The notes beneath the pieces are model-generated. The model made no database searches. It was not told where the DNA came from and worked only from the letters and a program-made list of their open reading frames with translations. Source: Streptomyces mobaraensis NBRC 13819 = DSM 40847 (GTDB lineage Bacteria; Actinomycetota; Actinomycetes; Streptomycetales; Streptomycetaceae). Taken from it: a stretch of DNA of 64,000 nt. Location of the stretch: contig NZ_CP072827.1 of the NCBI RefSeq assembly GCF_017916255.1, positions 5,357,501-5,421,500 on the forward strand, written 5' to 3'. Of the stretch, positions 54,791-64,000 are shown piece by piece. Position 1 is the first letter of the stretch; every line of letters starts with the position of its first letter. Both the position numbers and the translations under genes were made by a program.

Positions 54791-55032
54791 TCGTCTCCCG
54801 GCTGCGGGACCGGTACACCGCGCTCGTGCCGCCGGACACCGCCGCCGGGTGGGACGTGGCGCACACGCACTGCCTCGGGGCGACTCGCCGCACCCCCTAC
54901 CTGGCCGTCCCGGTCCCCACACGCCGCCGGCCGCCGGGCGCCTTCTGGCTGCTGCCCGCGCCGGACGACGACGGCATGCTGTGCGCAGCTGAGCGGCTGC
55001 GGGAGTTGCTCGGGGGCGCGGCGGCGCGCTGA
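54544..55032 (+). CDS. Hypothetical protein of the XRE-linked cassette
   Basis: A 162-residue soluble protein: LPATLRAGIHFDAVHVSAAL, then YTALVPPDTAAGWDVAHTHC, LAVPVPTRRRPPGAFWLLP. The pattern recalls the N-terminal prim-pol-like family of the protein at 58388 (FDAL, LVPPG, W) and may be a divergent relative without catalytic residues; this is tentative. ATG 54544 follows GGAAAG. The unit ends in a perfect 20-bp terminator. Confidence 0.7.
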   Translation: MASLLRLHPWLATGPAAWLVSREVHPGVAREAWAKGLPATLRAGIHFDAVHVSAALVESRVASRERGAVEAWFREGGIAASVIVSRLRDRYTALVPPDTAAGWDVAHTHCLGATRRTPYLAVPVPTRRRPPGAFWLLPAPDDDGMLCAAERLRELLGGAAAR

Positions 55033-55047
55033 CGGTCCGCTCCGGAC

Positions 55048-55090
55048 GCGCGACGCCCCCGCACCGATGGTCGGTGCGGGGGCGTCGCGC
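55048..55090. terminator. Bidirectional terminator
   Basis: Perfect 20-bp stem (55048-55067 with 55071-55090) with loop TGG between the convergent hypothetical gene and the NCS1 permease. Confidence 0.88.
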
Positions 55091-55108
55091 AGGTGAACGA
55101 GGGAGCCG

Positions 55109-56617
55109 TCAGACGGCGGCCTTCTGCCGCTCCGCCGCGTCCTCGCGCTGGGACGGGACCGGGGCGGTGCCATTCTCGCGCGGGGTGGGGAGGACGGCCA
55201 TCACGATCGCGGAGATCACGATGGTCGCGGCCCAGCCCAGGCCGTACTTGCCGACGAAGGTCGTGGCCAGCGGGCCGGTGAACCAGGCGCAGTCCGTGAA
55301 GGAGAGGCCCGCCAGCAGGGCCACGCCCCAGGCCGTCATGGCCTGCCAGCAGAAACCGCCGACGTACCAGTAACGGCTGGTGCGGCCGGTGTCCATGAGG
55401 GCCTCGGGGTCGTAGCGCACGGCGCGCGAGCGGCGGCGGAACATGTCGACCGCGTAGACGCCGATCCAGGCGGAGAAGGAGACCGCGAGCAGGATCAGGA
55501 AGGTGATGAAGGAGCTCAGGAAGCTCTTCGCCACCAGCATCAGCATCAGACCGCCGACCAGCGAGATCACCGCGTTGATGCTCACGGCCATGGCACGCGG
55601 CAGCTTGACGCCCATCGTCTGGGCGGTGAAGCCGGCCGAGTACATCGAGAGGCTGTTGATCAGCAGCATGCCGACGATGGCGGTGATCAGGTAGGGGACC
55701 GCCAGCCAGGTCGGGAGGATGTCACCGAGGAAGGAGACCGGGTCGGCGGCGTTCGCCAGGTCCGGGGTGGAGACGGCCATCACAGCACCCATGAGCACCA
55801 TCGGCACCATGACCAGGCCCGCGCCGGAGATCGTCGTCCCGACGATCTTCTTGCCCGAGGCCGAGTGCGGCAGGTAGCGCGCGAAGTCCGGGCCGGTGGG
55901 GACCCAGCTGATGCCGCCGGCGGCGATGGTGCCGATGCCGGCGACCATCATGGCCGTGGTGCCCGCGGGCTTCGAGAAGACCTCGTCCCACTTGATGTTG
56001 GCGATCAGGTAGGCCAGGACCAGCACGCTGAAGACGCCGAACAGGTAGGTCGACCAGGTGTTGCAGACGTTGAGCGCCTTGCGCCCCATACCGCTCACCA
56101 GGAACGTGCACGCCACGAACGCCAGCAGTGTGACCACGATCAGCGCGGTGTTGCTCTTCACACCGAAGACCAGGTCGAGGACGGTCAGCACGGCGTACGC
56201 GCCGGTGACCGCGTTGATCGTCTCCCAGCCGAAGCGGGCCACCCAGAGGATCGCGCCCGGGAAGAGGTTGCCCCGCACACCGAACGTCGCGCGGGAGAGC
56301 ATCGCGCCCGGCGCGCCGCCCCACTTGCCGGAGACCGACAGGACGCCCACGAGACCGAAGGAGACCAGCGCCGCGCAGGCGGCGACGATCAGGACCTGCC
56401 AGAAGTTCAGGGAGTTGAAGACGATCAGAGCCGCGCCCATGGTGAGCAGCAGAACGCTGATGTTGGCGGCGACCCAGGTCGGGAAGAGCTCCCGGACCCG
56501 GCCGTGCCGCTCGTGGTCGGGGACGGGCTCGATGCCGCGCGTCTCGATGGCGCTCGCGGCGCCGTCGGTGCTGGACACGTTGGCGCCTTCGGCAGCGTTG
56601 TCCATGGTGGGGGCCAT
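55109..56617 (-). CDS. NCS1-family nucleobase:cation symporter (cytosine/purine permease)
   Basis: A 502-residue permease with about 12 membrane segments. NCS1 features: PTWVAANISVLLLTMGAALI, RATFGVRGNLFPGAILWVAR, GWETINAVTGAYAV and WVPTGPDFARYLP. Probably imports cytosine, purines or a related base with H+ or Na+; no deaminase gene lies nearby to narrow it. Start ATG 56617 follows GGAG by 8 nt; alternative ATG 56605. Divergent from ftsY. Confidence 0.9.
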   Translation of the reverse strand: MAPTMDNAAEGANVSSTDGAASAIETRGIEPVPDHERHGRVRELFPTWVAANISVLLLTMGAALIVFNSLNFWQVLIVAACAALVSFGLVGVLSVSGKWGGAPGAMLSRATFGVRGNLFPGAILWVARFGWETINAVTGAYAVLTVLDLVFGVKSNTALIVVTLLAFVACTFLVSGMGRKALNVCNTWSTYLFGVFSVLVLAYLIANIKWDEVFSKPAGTTAMMVAGIGTIAAGGISWVPTGPDFARYLPHSASGKKIVGTTISGAGLVMVPMVLMGAVMAVSTPDLANAADPVSFLGDILPTWLAVPYLITAIVGMLLINSLSMYSAGFTAQTMGVKLPRAMAVSINAVISLVGGLMLMLVAKSFLSSFITFLILLAVSFSAWIGVYAVDMFRRRSRAVRYDPEALMDTGRTSRYWYVGGFCWQAMTAWGVALLAGLSFTDCAWFTGPLATTFVGKYGLGWAATIVISAIVMAVLPTPRENGTAPVPSQREDAAERQKAAV

Positions 56618-56837
56618 ATCGGGGGCTCCGTGCGGGGTGTGAACAGGGCGGGCCCTGAACAGCAAGGGGACAGAAAGGAACAGTCGGACTCTACGCGCGT
56701 CGCGCGAGCCCAGACCATCGTACTTAGTTCCAACTTTGCGCAGTTAGTGCCATTGGTCCTTGTGGAAAAGCACAAGAGTGCCGCGTCGTCGGGCGCTGCG
56801 GCGCCCTGACGGCAGGGTGGCCGATACTGGGTCCGTT

Positions 56838-58079
56838 ATGGAAATCGTCATCCTTGCTGTAGTCATCGCTGTGGTCGTGCTCGGCGCGATCAGCGGGCTC
56901 GTGGTCAGCAGCCGCAAGAAGAAGCAGCTGCCCCCGGCTCCGCCGCCGAGCAGCCCGTCCGTCACCGCGCCGCCCGCCGAGCCCCACGTCGGCGAGGAGG
57001 CCGAGACCCCGCGCGAAGAGAAGCGCCGTACCGTCGAGGAGGTCGAGCTCCCTCCCGCGGAGGAAGTCGCTCCGGAGGCTCCCGAGGAGCCGGCCCCCGT
57101 CGCCGAGCCCGAGCCCGAGGCGCCCGCCGTCGAGGTGCCCGAGCCCACCGCGGGCCGGCTCGTCCGGCTCCGCGCCCGCCTCTCCCGCTCACAGAACTCC
57201 CTGGGCAAGGGCCTGCTCACGCTGCTCTCCCGGGAACACCTCGACGAGGACACCTGGGAGGAGATCGAGGACACCCTGCTCACCGCCGACGTCGGCGTCG
57301 CGCCGACGCAGGAGCTGGTCGAGCGGCTGCGCGAGCGCGTCAAGGTGCTCGGCACCCGTACCCCCGAGGAACTGCGCGGCCTGCTCCGCGAGGAGCTCCT
57401 GACCCTCATCGGCACCGACGCCGACCGTTCCGTGCACACCGAGCCCGGCGTGGGCGCCAACGGCGAGGAGAAGCCCGGCGTCGTCATGGTCGTCGGCGTC
57501 AACGGCACCGGCAAGACCACCACCACCGGCAAGCTCGCCCGCGTCCTCGTCGCCGACGGCAAGTCCGTCGTCCTCGGCGCGGCCGACACCTTCCGCGCCG
57601 CCGCCGCCGACCAGCTCCAGACCTGGGGCGAGCGCGTCGGCGCCCGTACCGTCCGCGGGCCCGAGGGCGGCGACCCCGCCTCGGTCGCGTTCGACGCGGT
57701 CAAGGAGGGCATCGCGGAGGCCGCGGACGTCGTCCTCATCGACACCGCCGGCCGGCTGCACACCAAGACCGGGCTCATGGACGAGCTGGGCAAGGTCAAG
57801 CGCGTCGTCGAGAAGCACGGCTCGGTCGACGAGGTGCTGCTCGTCCTGGACGCCACCACCGGGCAGAACGGCCTGGTCCAGGCCAGGGTGTTCGCCGAGG
57901 TCGTCAACATCACCGGCATCGTGCTCACCAAGCTCGACGGTACGGCCAAGGGCGGCATCGTCGTCGCCGTCCAGCGCGAGCTGGGCGTGCCCGTGAAGCT
58001 GGTCGGCCTGGGCGAGGGCGCGGACGACCTCGCGCCGTTCGAGCCGGAGGCGTTCGTCGACGCCCTGATCGGAGACTGA
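56838..58079 (+). CDS. ftsY: Signal recognition particle receptor FtsY
   Basis: A 413-residue GTPase that receives SRP-ribosome complexes at the membrane. Begins with a true membrane helix (MEIVILAVVIAVVVLGAISG), a ~90-residue acidic/Pro-rich A domain, then the N domain and SRP-GTPase G domain: GVNGTGKTTTTGKLA, DTFRAAAADQLQTW, LIDTAGRLHTKTGLMDELGK, TKLDGTAKGGIV and GLGEGADDLAPF. ATG 56838. A hairpin follows 29 bp downstream. Confidence 0.96.
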   Translation: MEIVILAVVIAVVVLGAISGLVVSSRKKKQLPPAPPPSSPSVTAPPAEPHVGEEAETPREEKRRTVEEVELPPAEEVAPEAPEEPAPVAEPEPEAPAVEVPEPTAGRLVRLRARLSRSQNSLGKGLLTLLSREHLDEDTWEEIEDTLLTADVGVAPTQELVERLRERVKVLGTRTPEELRGLLREELLTLIGTDADRSVHTEPGVGANGEEKPGVVMVVGVNGTGKTTTTGKLARVLVADGKSVVLGAADTFRAAAADQLQTWGERVGARTVRGPEGGDPASVAFDAVKEGIAEAADVVLIDTAGRLHTKTGLMDELGKVKRVVEKHGSVDEVLLVLDATTGQNGLVQARVFAEVVNITGIVLTKLDGTAKGGIVVAVQRELGVPVKLVGLGEGADDLAPFEPEAFVDALIGD

Positions 58080-58107
58080 TCGGGGCCCGGTTCGGCCGGG
58101 CTGCGGG

Positions 58108-58145
58108 AACGGGTTCTGCCGCGGAGGTACGCGGCAGGGCCCGTT
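58108..58145 (+). terminator. Terminator of ftsY
   Basis: Two-part stem AACGGG/CCCGTT and CTGCCGCG/CGCGGCAG with a 6-nt loop, 29 bp after ftsY. Confidence 0.75.
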
Positions 58146-58295
58146 TCGCGTTCCGGGCCCGGTTGTCCGTCCGGCCGAGGGGCCGGGGGCCGAGGTCGGC
58201 TGTACTACGGTCCAGTTCCGGCTGCGCGGTCCCGTTCCGGCGGTACGGTCAGGGGCTCGCCGGGCGGCGGAGTCGTGCGCGTCGATGGCAGGCGT

Positions 58296-58375
58296 CAGGG
58301 CTCGGACGTCAGGGGCATGGACCAGGGCTCGGATGTCATCAGAGACCAAGGCTCAGACGTCAGGGACCAGGGGCC
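58296..58375. repeat. Degenerate short tandem repeat
   Basis: Three and a part units starting at 58296, 58323, 58347 and 58368, each beginning CAGGGCTCGGAYGTCA or close and ending GGAC/AGAC; unit lengths 27, 24 and 21 bp, shrinking by 3 each time. Just 3' of the primase-like gene. Non-coding as far as I can see. Confidence 0.6.
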
Positions 58376-58387
58376 GAGCCTCACACC

Positions 58388-59059
58388 TCAGGCCACGCCC
58401 GAGCGGTGGCAGACGTACGCGAGGGTGCCCAGCAGCAGCCGGGCCTCCGGCGGGCGGTAGGCGGTGTCCAGGGCCGGCGGGCGCAGCCAGCGCATCGGGC
58501 CGAGCCCGGCGAAGTCGGACGGCGGCGCGGTGACGTGATCGCCGATGCCGAGGCCGTGCAGGTCGAGCCGGGCGTCGTCCCAGCCCATCCGGTAGAGCAG
58601 CTGCGGCAGTTCGGCGGCGGCCCCCGGGGCGACGAAGAACAGGGCGCGGCCGTGCGGGGTGAGGGCCACCGGGCCCAGCGGGAGCCCCATCCGCTCCAGC
58701 CGGGCCAACGCGTGCCGGCCTGCGGCCTCGGAGACCTCGAGGGCGTCGAACGACCGCCCCACCGGCAGCAGGACGGCGGCGCCGGGCACCCGCGACCAGG
58801 CGGTCGCGGCCTCGTCCAGCGTGGCGCCCGCCGGGACCGCCGGGGCGAAGGGGAGGGGATGGGCGCCGGGGGAGGGGCAGTCGCCGGCCCCGCACGAACA
58901 CGACACCTGCTGCCCCGCACGCACCGCGCGGGCGCCCGGCACCACGTCCCAGCCCCACAGGCCGGTGCACTCCGCGACCACGGTCACGTCATCGGACGTA
59001 CGGCCCCGGCGCCGAGAACTCGTACGCAGGTCCCGGATGCCGCCGATTGTGAAGCCCAT
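58388..59059 (-). CDS. Bifunctional DNA primase/polymerase (prim-pol) N-terminal-like protein
   Basis: A 223-residue protein: GFTIGGIRDLRTSSRRRGRT, WGWDVVPGARAV, SCSCGAGDCPSPGAHPL, a mid-region WSRVPGAAVLLPVGRSFDAL and RALFFVAPGAAAELPQLLYR. It matches Streptomyces proteins annotated as bifunctional primase/polymerases, with a CxC...C cluster. The catalytic DxE of real prim-pol enzymes is not evident (only DALEVSE), so activity is doubtful. ATG 59059 follows GGAGGGGG. In known Streptomyces it lies between ftsY and nsdA. Confidence 0.8.
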   Translation of the reverse strand: MGFTIGGIRDLRTSSRRRGRTSDDVTVVAECTGLWGWDVVPGARAVRAGQQVSCSCGAGDCPSPGAHPLPFAPAVPAGATLDEAATAWSRVPGAAVLLPVGRSFDALEVSEAAGRHALARLERMGLPLGPVALTPHGRALFFVAPGAAAELPQLLYRMGWDDARLDLHGLGIGDHVTAPPSDFAGLGPMRWLRPPALDTAYRPPEARLLLGTLAYVCHRSGVA

Positions 59060-59550
59060 GCCCCCTCCAACGGGTCCTCTATGCGGTTGGTTACGGGTCG
59101 GAGTGTCCTGGACACGTACCGTCGCGGGACCTGCTTCATAGCGGCGCGACGGTGTGCGGCGGGGGGCGTGACCTGCGGTGCGCGCCGTGGCGTGCGCCAG
59201 TTCACCCCTTGCCGGGCGCCGGTCCCCGTGCTCTCCGGTGCCCATGTCAAGTCAATCGCGCGGCAGGCGTGGCGCGTTCATTCCTTGGGGTGGCGAATGG
59301 TGGCGTTTACTGGACTGCACTCGCTTCGACCGTGATCGTAGGATTACTTTCGGTGTGTGAACCGCGGCGGCGCCACGGGGTGCCGCCACCACGTTCGCAC
59401 CCGTTCTCCCTTTGCCCGTGCGGCTGTTGAGCCGCGACGGCGCGGTGTGGGCGGCGGGCGGCGTGAGCGGCGCGGTGCGCCGGTGGTTCGCGACTCAGCG
59501 GTCCCGTGCGGGTGAGTGCGGGAGCGGACGGTCTGGATGGGGGCGTTCCA
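59060..59550. promoter_or_regulatory. Divergent region between the prim-pol-like gene and nsdA
   Basis: 491 bp. Near the left gene is an inverted repeat ACCGTCGCG/CGCGACGGT (59118-59126 and 59145-59153). Around 59330-59350 there is an A/T-richer patch with TAGGAT that could be an nsdA -10. No credible gene. Confidence 0.4.
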
Positions 59551-61146
59551 GTGGACGGCAGCGTCAGCGGCACCGGCGGTGCCGACAGGGCTGAGCGGGC
59601 GGCGGACGAGGTCGACAAGGCCGGCGGCGCCGGCGCGGCCGACACGGCGGAGGACGCCGGGAAGGCCGTGAAGGGCGAGGCGTCGGGGACACCGGAGAAG
59701 CCGGAGAAGCGCCCCAACGAGCAGCTCAACTCCTGGTTCCTGCGCAGCGGCTGGTCGAAGGGCGAGCTGGCGCGGCAGGTCAACCGCCGGGCCCGGCAGC
59801 TGGGCGCCCACCACATCAGCACCGACACCTCCCGGGTCCGCCGCTGGCTGGACGGCGAGCAGCCGCGCGAGCCCATCCCGAAGATCCTCTCCGAGCTGTT
59901 CTCGGAGCGGTTCGGCTGCGTCGTCGGCGTGGAGGACATCGGCCTCCGCACCGCCCACTTGTCACCGTCCGCGTCCGGCGTCGACCTGCCCTGGGCCGCC
60001 CCGCAAACCGTCGAGATGATCAGCGAGTTCTCGCGCAGCGACCTGATGCTCGCCCGGCGCGGCTTCCTCGGCACCTCGCTCGCCCTCTCGGCCGGGTCCG
60101 CGCTGATCGAGCCCATGCAGCGCTGGCTGGTCCCCACCCCGTCCACGGGCGCCAAGCCGCCCGCCGGCGGCGACCGCACCCGCCGCGGCCGGCTCTCCCC
60201 GCCGGAGCTGGACCTGTTGGAGTCCACCACCAAGATGTTCCGCGCCTGGGACGCCCAGTGCGGCGGCGGCCTGCGCCGCAAGGCCGTGGTCGGCCAGCTC
60301 CACGAGGTCACCGACCTGCTCCAGGAGCCGCAGGCCGACGAGACGTCCAAACGACTCTTCAAGGTGGCCGGCGAACTCGCCCAGCTCGCGGGCTGGATGA
60401 GCTACGACGTCGGCCTGCACCCCACCGCCCAGAAGTACTTCGTGCTGGCCCTGCACGCCGCCAAGGAAGCGGGCGACCGCTCCCTCGGCTCGTACGTCCT
60501 CTCCAGCATGAGCCGGCAGATGATCCACCTCGGCCGGCCCGAGGACGCGCTCGAACTGATCCACCTCGGGCAGTACGGATCACGCGAGACGGCGACGCCC
60601 CGCATCCAGGCCATGTTGTATGCGATGGAGGCCCGCGCGTACGCCACCATGGGCCAGCCCGCCAAGTGCAAGCGCGCCGTCGGCATGGCGGAGGACTGCT
60701 TCTCCGACTGCGCTCCGACGGACGGCGACCCGGACTGGATCCGCTTCTTCTCCGAGGCCGAGCTCAACGCCGAGAACGCCCACTCCTACCGCGACCTCGC
60801 CTACGTCGCGGGCCGCAGCCCGATGTACGCCTCGCTCTCCCGCCCCAAGATGCTCCAGGCCGTCCACCTCTTCGAAGAGGACGGCGAGCACCAGCGCTCC
60901 TACGCGCTCAACCTGATCGGCCTGGCCACCGTCGACCTCATGGAGCGGGAGCCCGAGGCGTCCACCGTCCACCTGGCCAAGGCCCTGCGGATCGCCAAGC
61001 AGGTGCGCTCCGAGCGGGTCAACAACCGGCTCCGCAAGACCGTGGACACCGCGGTCCGCGACTTCGGGGACGTCGACGAAGTCCGCGACCTCACCGAGCA
61101 GCTCGCCCTCCACCTGCCGGAATCCGTGGAGACCGCCCCTGCCTGA
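59551..61146 (+). CDS. nsdA: NsdA, negative regulator of antibiotic production and development
   Basis: A 531-residue regulator. A disordered Gly/Ala/Glu N-terminus (~55 residues) is followed by a helical DNA-binding-like part (EQLNSWFLRSGWSKGELARQ, HHISTDTSRVRRWLDGEQPR) and TPR-like repeats to the end (LHEVTDLLQEPQADETSKRL; QKYFVLALHAAKEAGDRSLG). In S. coelicolor nsdA, located just before amtB, restrains sporulation and antibiotics; sequence and position fit. GTG 59551 lies 7 nt after GGGGG; the frame is open a further 15 codons. Confidence 0.88.
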   Translation: MDGSVSGTGGADRAERAADEVDKAGGAGAADTAEDAGKAVKGEASGTPEKPEKRPNEQLNSWFLRSGWSKGELARQVNRRARQLGAHHISTDTSRVRRWLDGEQPREPIPKILSELFSERFGCVVGVEDIGLRTAHLSPSASGVDLPWAAPQTVEMISEFSRSDLMLARRGFLGTSLALSAGSALIEPMQRWLVPTPSTGAKPPAGGDRTRRGRLSPPELDLLESTTKMFRAWDAQCGGGLRRKAVVGQLHEVTDLLQEPQADETSKRLFKVAGELAQLAGWMSYDVGLHPTAQKYFVLALHAAKEAGDRSLGSYVLSSMSRQMIHLGRPEDALELIHLGQYGSRETATPRIQAMLYAMEARAYATMGQPAKCKRAVGMAEDCFSDCAPTDGDPDWIRFFSEAELNAENAHSYRDLAYVAGRSPMYASLSRPKMLQAVHLFEEDGEHQRSYALNLIGLATVDLMEREPEASTVHLAKALRIAKQVRSERVNNRLRKTVDTAVRDFGDVDEVRDLTEQLALHLPESVETAPA

Positions 61147-61468
61147 ACCCGCCGAACGTCCCGCGCGAGACCGCTGAATCCCCGCGCGGACTTCCGAACC
61201 CGCTGCCCCACCCGCCGTTCGCGCCTGCCCGACGGGCCCTCAGCCCGCGGCACGCGCCGGCGCCCCGAACCCCGGCCGCGGCGACCGTCCCGTACAGCCC
61301 GACTCGGCTCCCCCACGCCAGTCAGACGTCGGACGGCCGCCGCGGTCGGCCTTCTTCCCGGCGGGCGGCACTCCCCGGCACCCCCGGCCGGCCCCGGCCG
61401 TACGGTCACCCCGCCGCGCCCCGGAATCCCCGCCCACTTCACCCGCCCGTAACACTCCCGCCGCCTTC
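61147..61468. other. Intergenic DNA, nsdA to GlnR box
   Basis: 322 bp of very GC-rich sequence with long open but compositionally random frames in all phases. I see no gene, hairpin or repeat that stands out. The word GTAAC at 61449-61453 may extend the GlnR site. Confidence 0.4.
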
Positions 61469-61506
61469 GTCACCCGCGCGAAACAGCGGGCTGCCCTGGC
61501 CGAAAC
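61469..61506 (+). promoter_or_regulatory. GlnR box of the amtB-glnK-glnD operon
   Basis: GTCAC-N6-GAAAC-N6-CTGCC-N6-GAAAC, four 5-mers with exact 6-bp spacers as in actinomycete GlnR (OmpR-like nitrogen regulator) boxes; only the third element is degenerate. Lies about 90-125 bp before amtB. Supports activation under nitrogen limitation. Confidence 0.75.
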
Positions 61507-61594
61507 CGCGCTGCGTCAGCCTCGAGGCAACACCGGCCCACAGCGAACCCCGCCCGCACGGGGGCACGGGCCCCGCTGCGAGGAGACACGGATC

Positions 61595-63240
<1,646 letters not shown>

Positions 63241-63262
63241 ACCACCCACCAGGGAGCCCGAG

Positions 63263-64000
63263 TTGACCGACACCCACCTGCGCGCCACCGACTCGGGCAC
63301 CGACTGCTACGCGGCGGCCCGGCTGCGCCTGCTGCACGACCGCACCCGCAGCGGGCCGGCCCTGCGGGCCGAACTCGCCCGGCTCACCGACGGCTGGCTC
63401 GCCGGCCTCCTCGGCCGCGCCCAGGGCGTCGCCCTCGCCGCCGTCGGCGGTTACGGGCGCGGCGAACTCTCGCCCCGCAGCGACCTCGACCTCCTGCTGC
63501 TGCACGCGCCCGGCGCCGACCCGGCGCACGTCGCCGCCGTCGCCGACCGCCTCTGGTACCCGGTCTGGGACCTCGGCCTCGCCCTCGACCACGCCGTCCG
63601 CACCCCGGCCGGCGCCCGCCGGACCGCCGCCGACGACCTCAAGGTCCACCTCGGCCTGCTCGACGCCCGCCACCTCGCCGGCGACCCCGACCTCACCGCC
63701 GCCGTCCGCGCCACCGCCTACGCCGACTGGCGCGACCGCGCCCCCGCCCGGCTGCCCGAACTGCGCGAACTCGGCGAGGAGCGCGCCCGCCACCACGGCG
63801 ACCTGCGCTTCCTCCTCGAACCCGACCTCAAGGAGGCCCGCGGCGGCCTCCGCGACGCCACCGCGCTGCGCGCCGTCGCCGCCTCCTGGCTCGCCGACGC
63901 CCCGCGCGCGGGCCTGGAGCCCGCCCGCGCGCTGCTCCTCGACACCCGCGACGCCCTCCACCTCACCACCGGCCGCGCCACCGACCGCCTCACCCTCCAG
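63263..64000 (+). CDS. glnD: PII nucleotidyltransferase GlnD (3'-truncated by the window)
   Basis: First 246 codons of the bifunctional enzyme that modifies and demodifies GlnK. The nucleotidyltransferase motif GGYGRGELSPRSDLDLLLL and the following RFLLEPDLKEARGGLRDATA stretch are clear; the HD and ACT domains lie beyond the window. In Streptomyces it acts as adenylyltransferase. TTG 63263, 6 nt after GGGAG, is the best start. Confidence 0.92.
   Translation, partial: MTDTHLRATDSGTDCYAAARLRLLHDRTRSGPALRAELARLTDGWLAGLLGRAQGVALAAVGGYGRGELSPRSDLDLLLLHAPGADPAHVAAVADRLWYPVWDLGLALDHAVRTPAGARRTAADDLKVHLGLLDARHLAGDPDLTAAVRATAYADWRDRAPARLPELRELGEERARHHGDLRFLLEPDLKEARGGLRDATALRAVAASWLADAPRAGLEPARALLLDTRDALHLTTGRATDRLTLQ

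Noticed and set aside
54352..55173. 273-codon minus frame opposite the small cassette genes
   Set aside because: Antisense shadow without motifs, crossing the 20-bp terminator stem.

Overview
This is a contiguous stretch of chromosome from a high-GC actinomycete, almost certainly a Streptomyces. The grounds are the very strong G/C bias at third codon positions, frequent GTG starts, rare TTA codons, two tandem conservons (cvnABCD), and a gene order (cvn-cvn / gltX / Gln-Glu tRNAs / ndgR-leuCD / hupS / cofC / plsC-gpsA-ddl / thiL-thiD / rpmB / recG / rsmD-coaD / yceD-rpmF-rnc-mutM / smc / glcP / ftsY / nsdA / amtB-glnK-glnD) that I recognise from memory of Streptomyces core chromosomes. No replicon end, plasmid marker, intact transposon, prophage or CRISPR array was seen.

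Layout. Positions 1-2420 hold the end of an ABC exporter and an MHS-type MFS transporter. Positions 2573-13086 (minus) hold two consecutive conservons, each a kinase-like membrane protein, a roadblock protein, a DUF742 protein and a small P-loop GTPase. Positions 13673-17142 hold a small ORF, a FAH-family enzyme, gltX and five Gln/Glu tRNAs. Positions 17200-19324 hold a MEDS-STAS regulator, a MerR regulator with two palindromic operators, and a DUF4188 gene. Positions 19541-23675 hold ndgR, leuCD, a small gene and hupS. Positions 23928-31231 hold cofC, plsC-gpsA-ddl, a DUF3515 lipoprotein, a RAM-domain protein, thiL-thiD and rpmB. Positions 31509-41416 hold a DAK2 protein, recG, a cupin, rsmD-coaD, a coiled-coil protein, and yceD-rpmF-rnc-mutM. 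Positions 41421-45112 hold an HxlR/flavodoxin pair, a CAP-domain protein, an acylphosphatase, and a small coiled-coil gene with a long leader. Positions 45421-50671 hold smc and a sugar permease.

Positions 50753-55032 are the most variable part. They hold a serine hydrolase, a decayed DNase-I/CdtB-like plus ricin-lectin gene with a C8-tract frameshift, a remnant of an XRE-type regulator, an intact paralogue of it, and two small Streptomyces-specific genes. Core genes resume at 55109-64000: an NCS1 permease, ftsY, a primase/polymerase-like protein, nsdA, and the nitrogen operon amtB-glnK-glnD behind a GlnR-box-like site. glnD runs off the window.

Several themes connect neighbours. gltX sits beside the tRNA-Glu and tRNA-Gln genes whose products it probably both charges. 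NdgR is divergent from leuCD. Nitrogen sensing (GlnK/GlnD) is coupled to ammonium uptake. Two related ~200-bp inverted repeats close convergent gene pairs. A common Streptomyces interspersed repeat has been read in frame into the N-terminus of GltX. Most of the other large open frames in this GC-rich DNA are antisense or off-frame shadows and are omitted.
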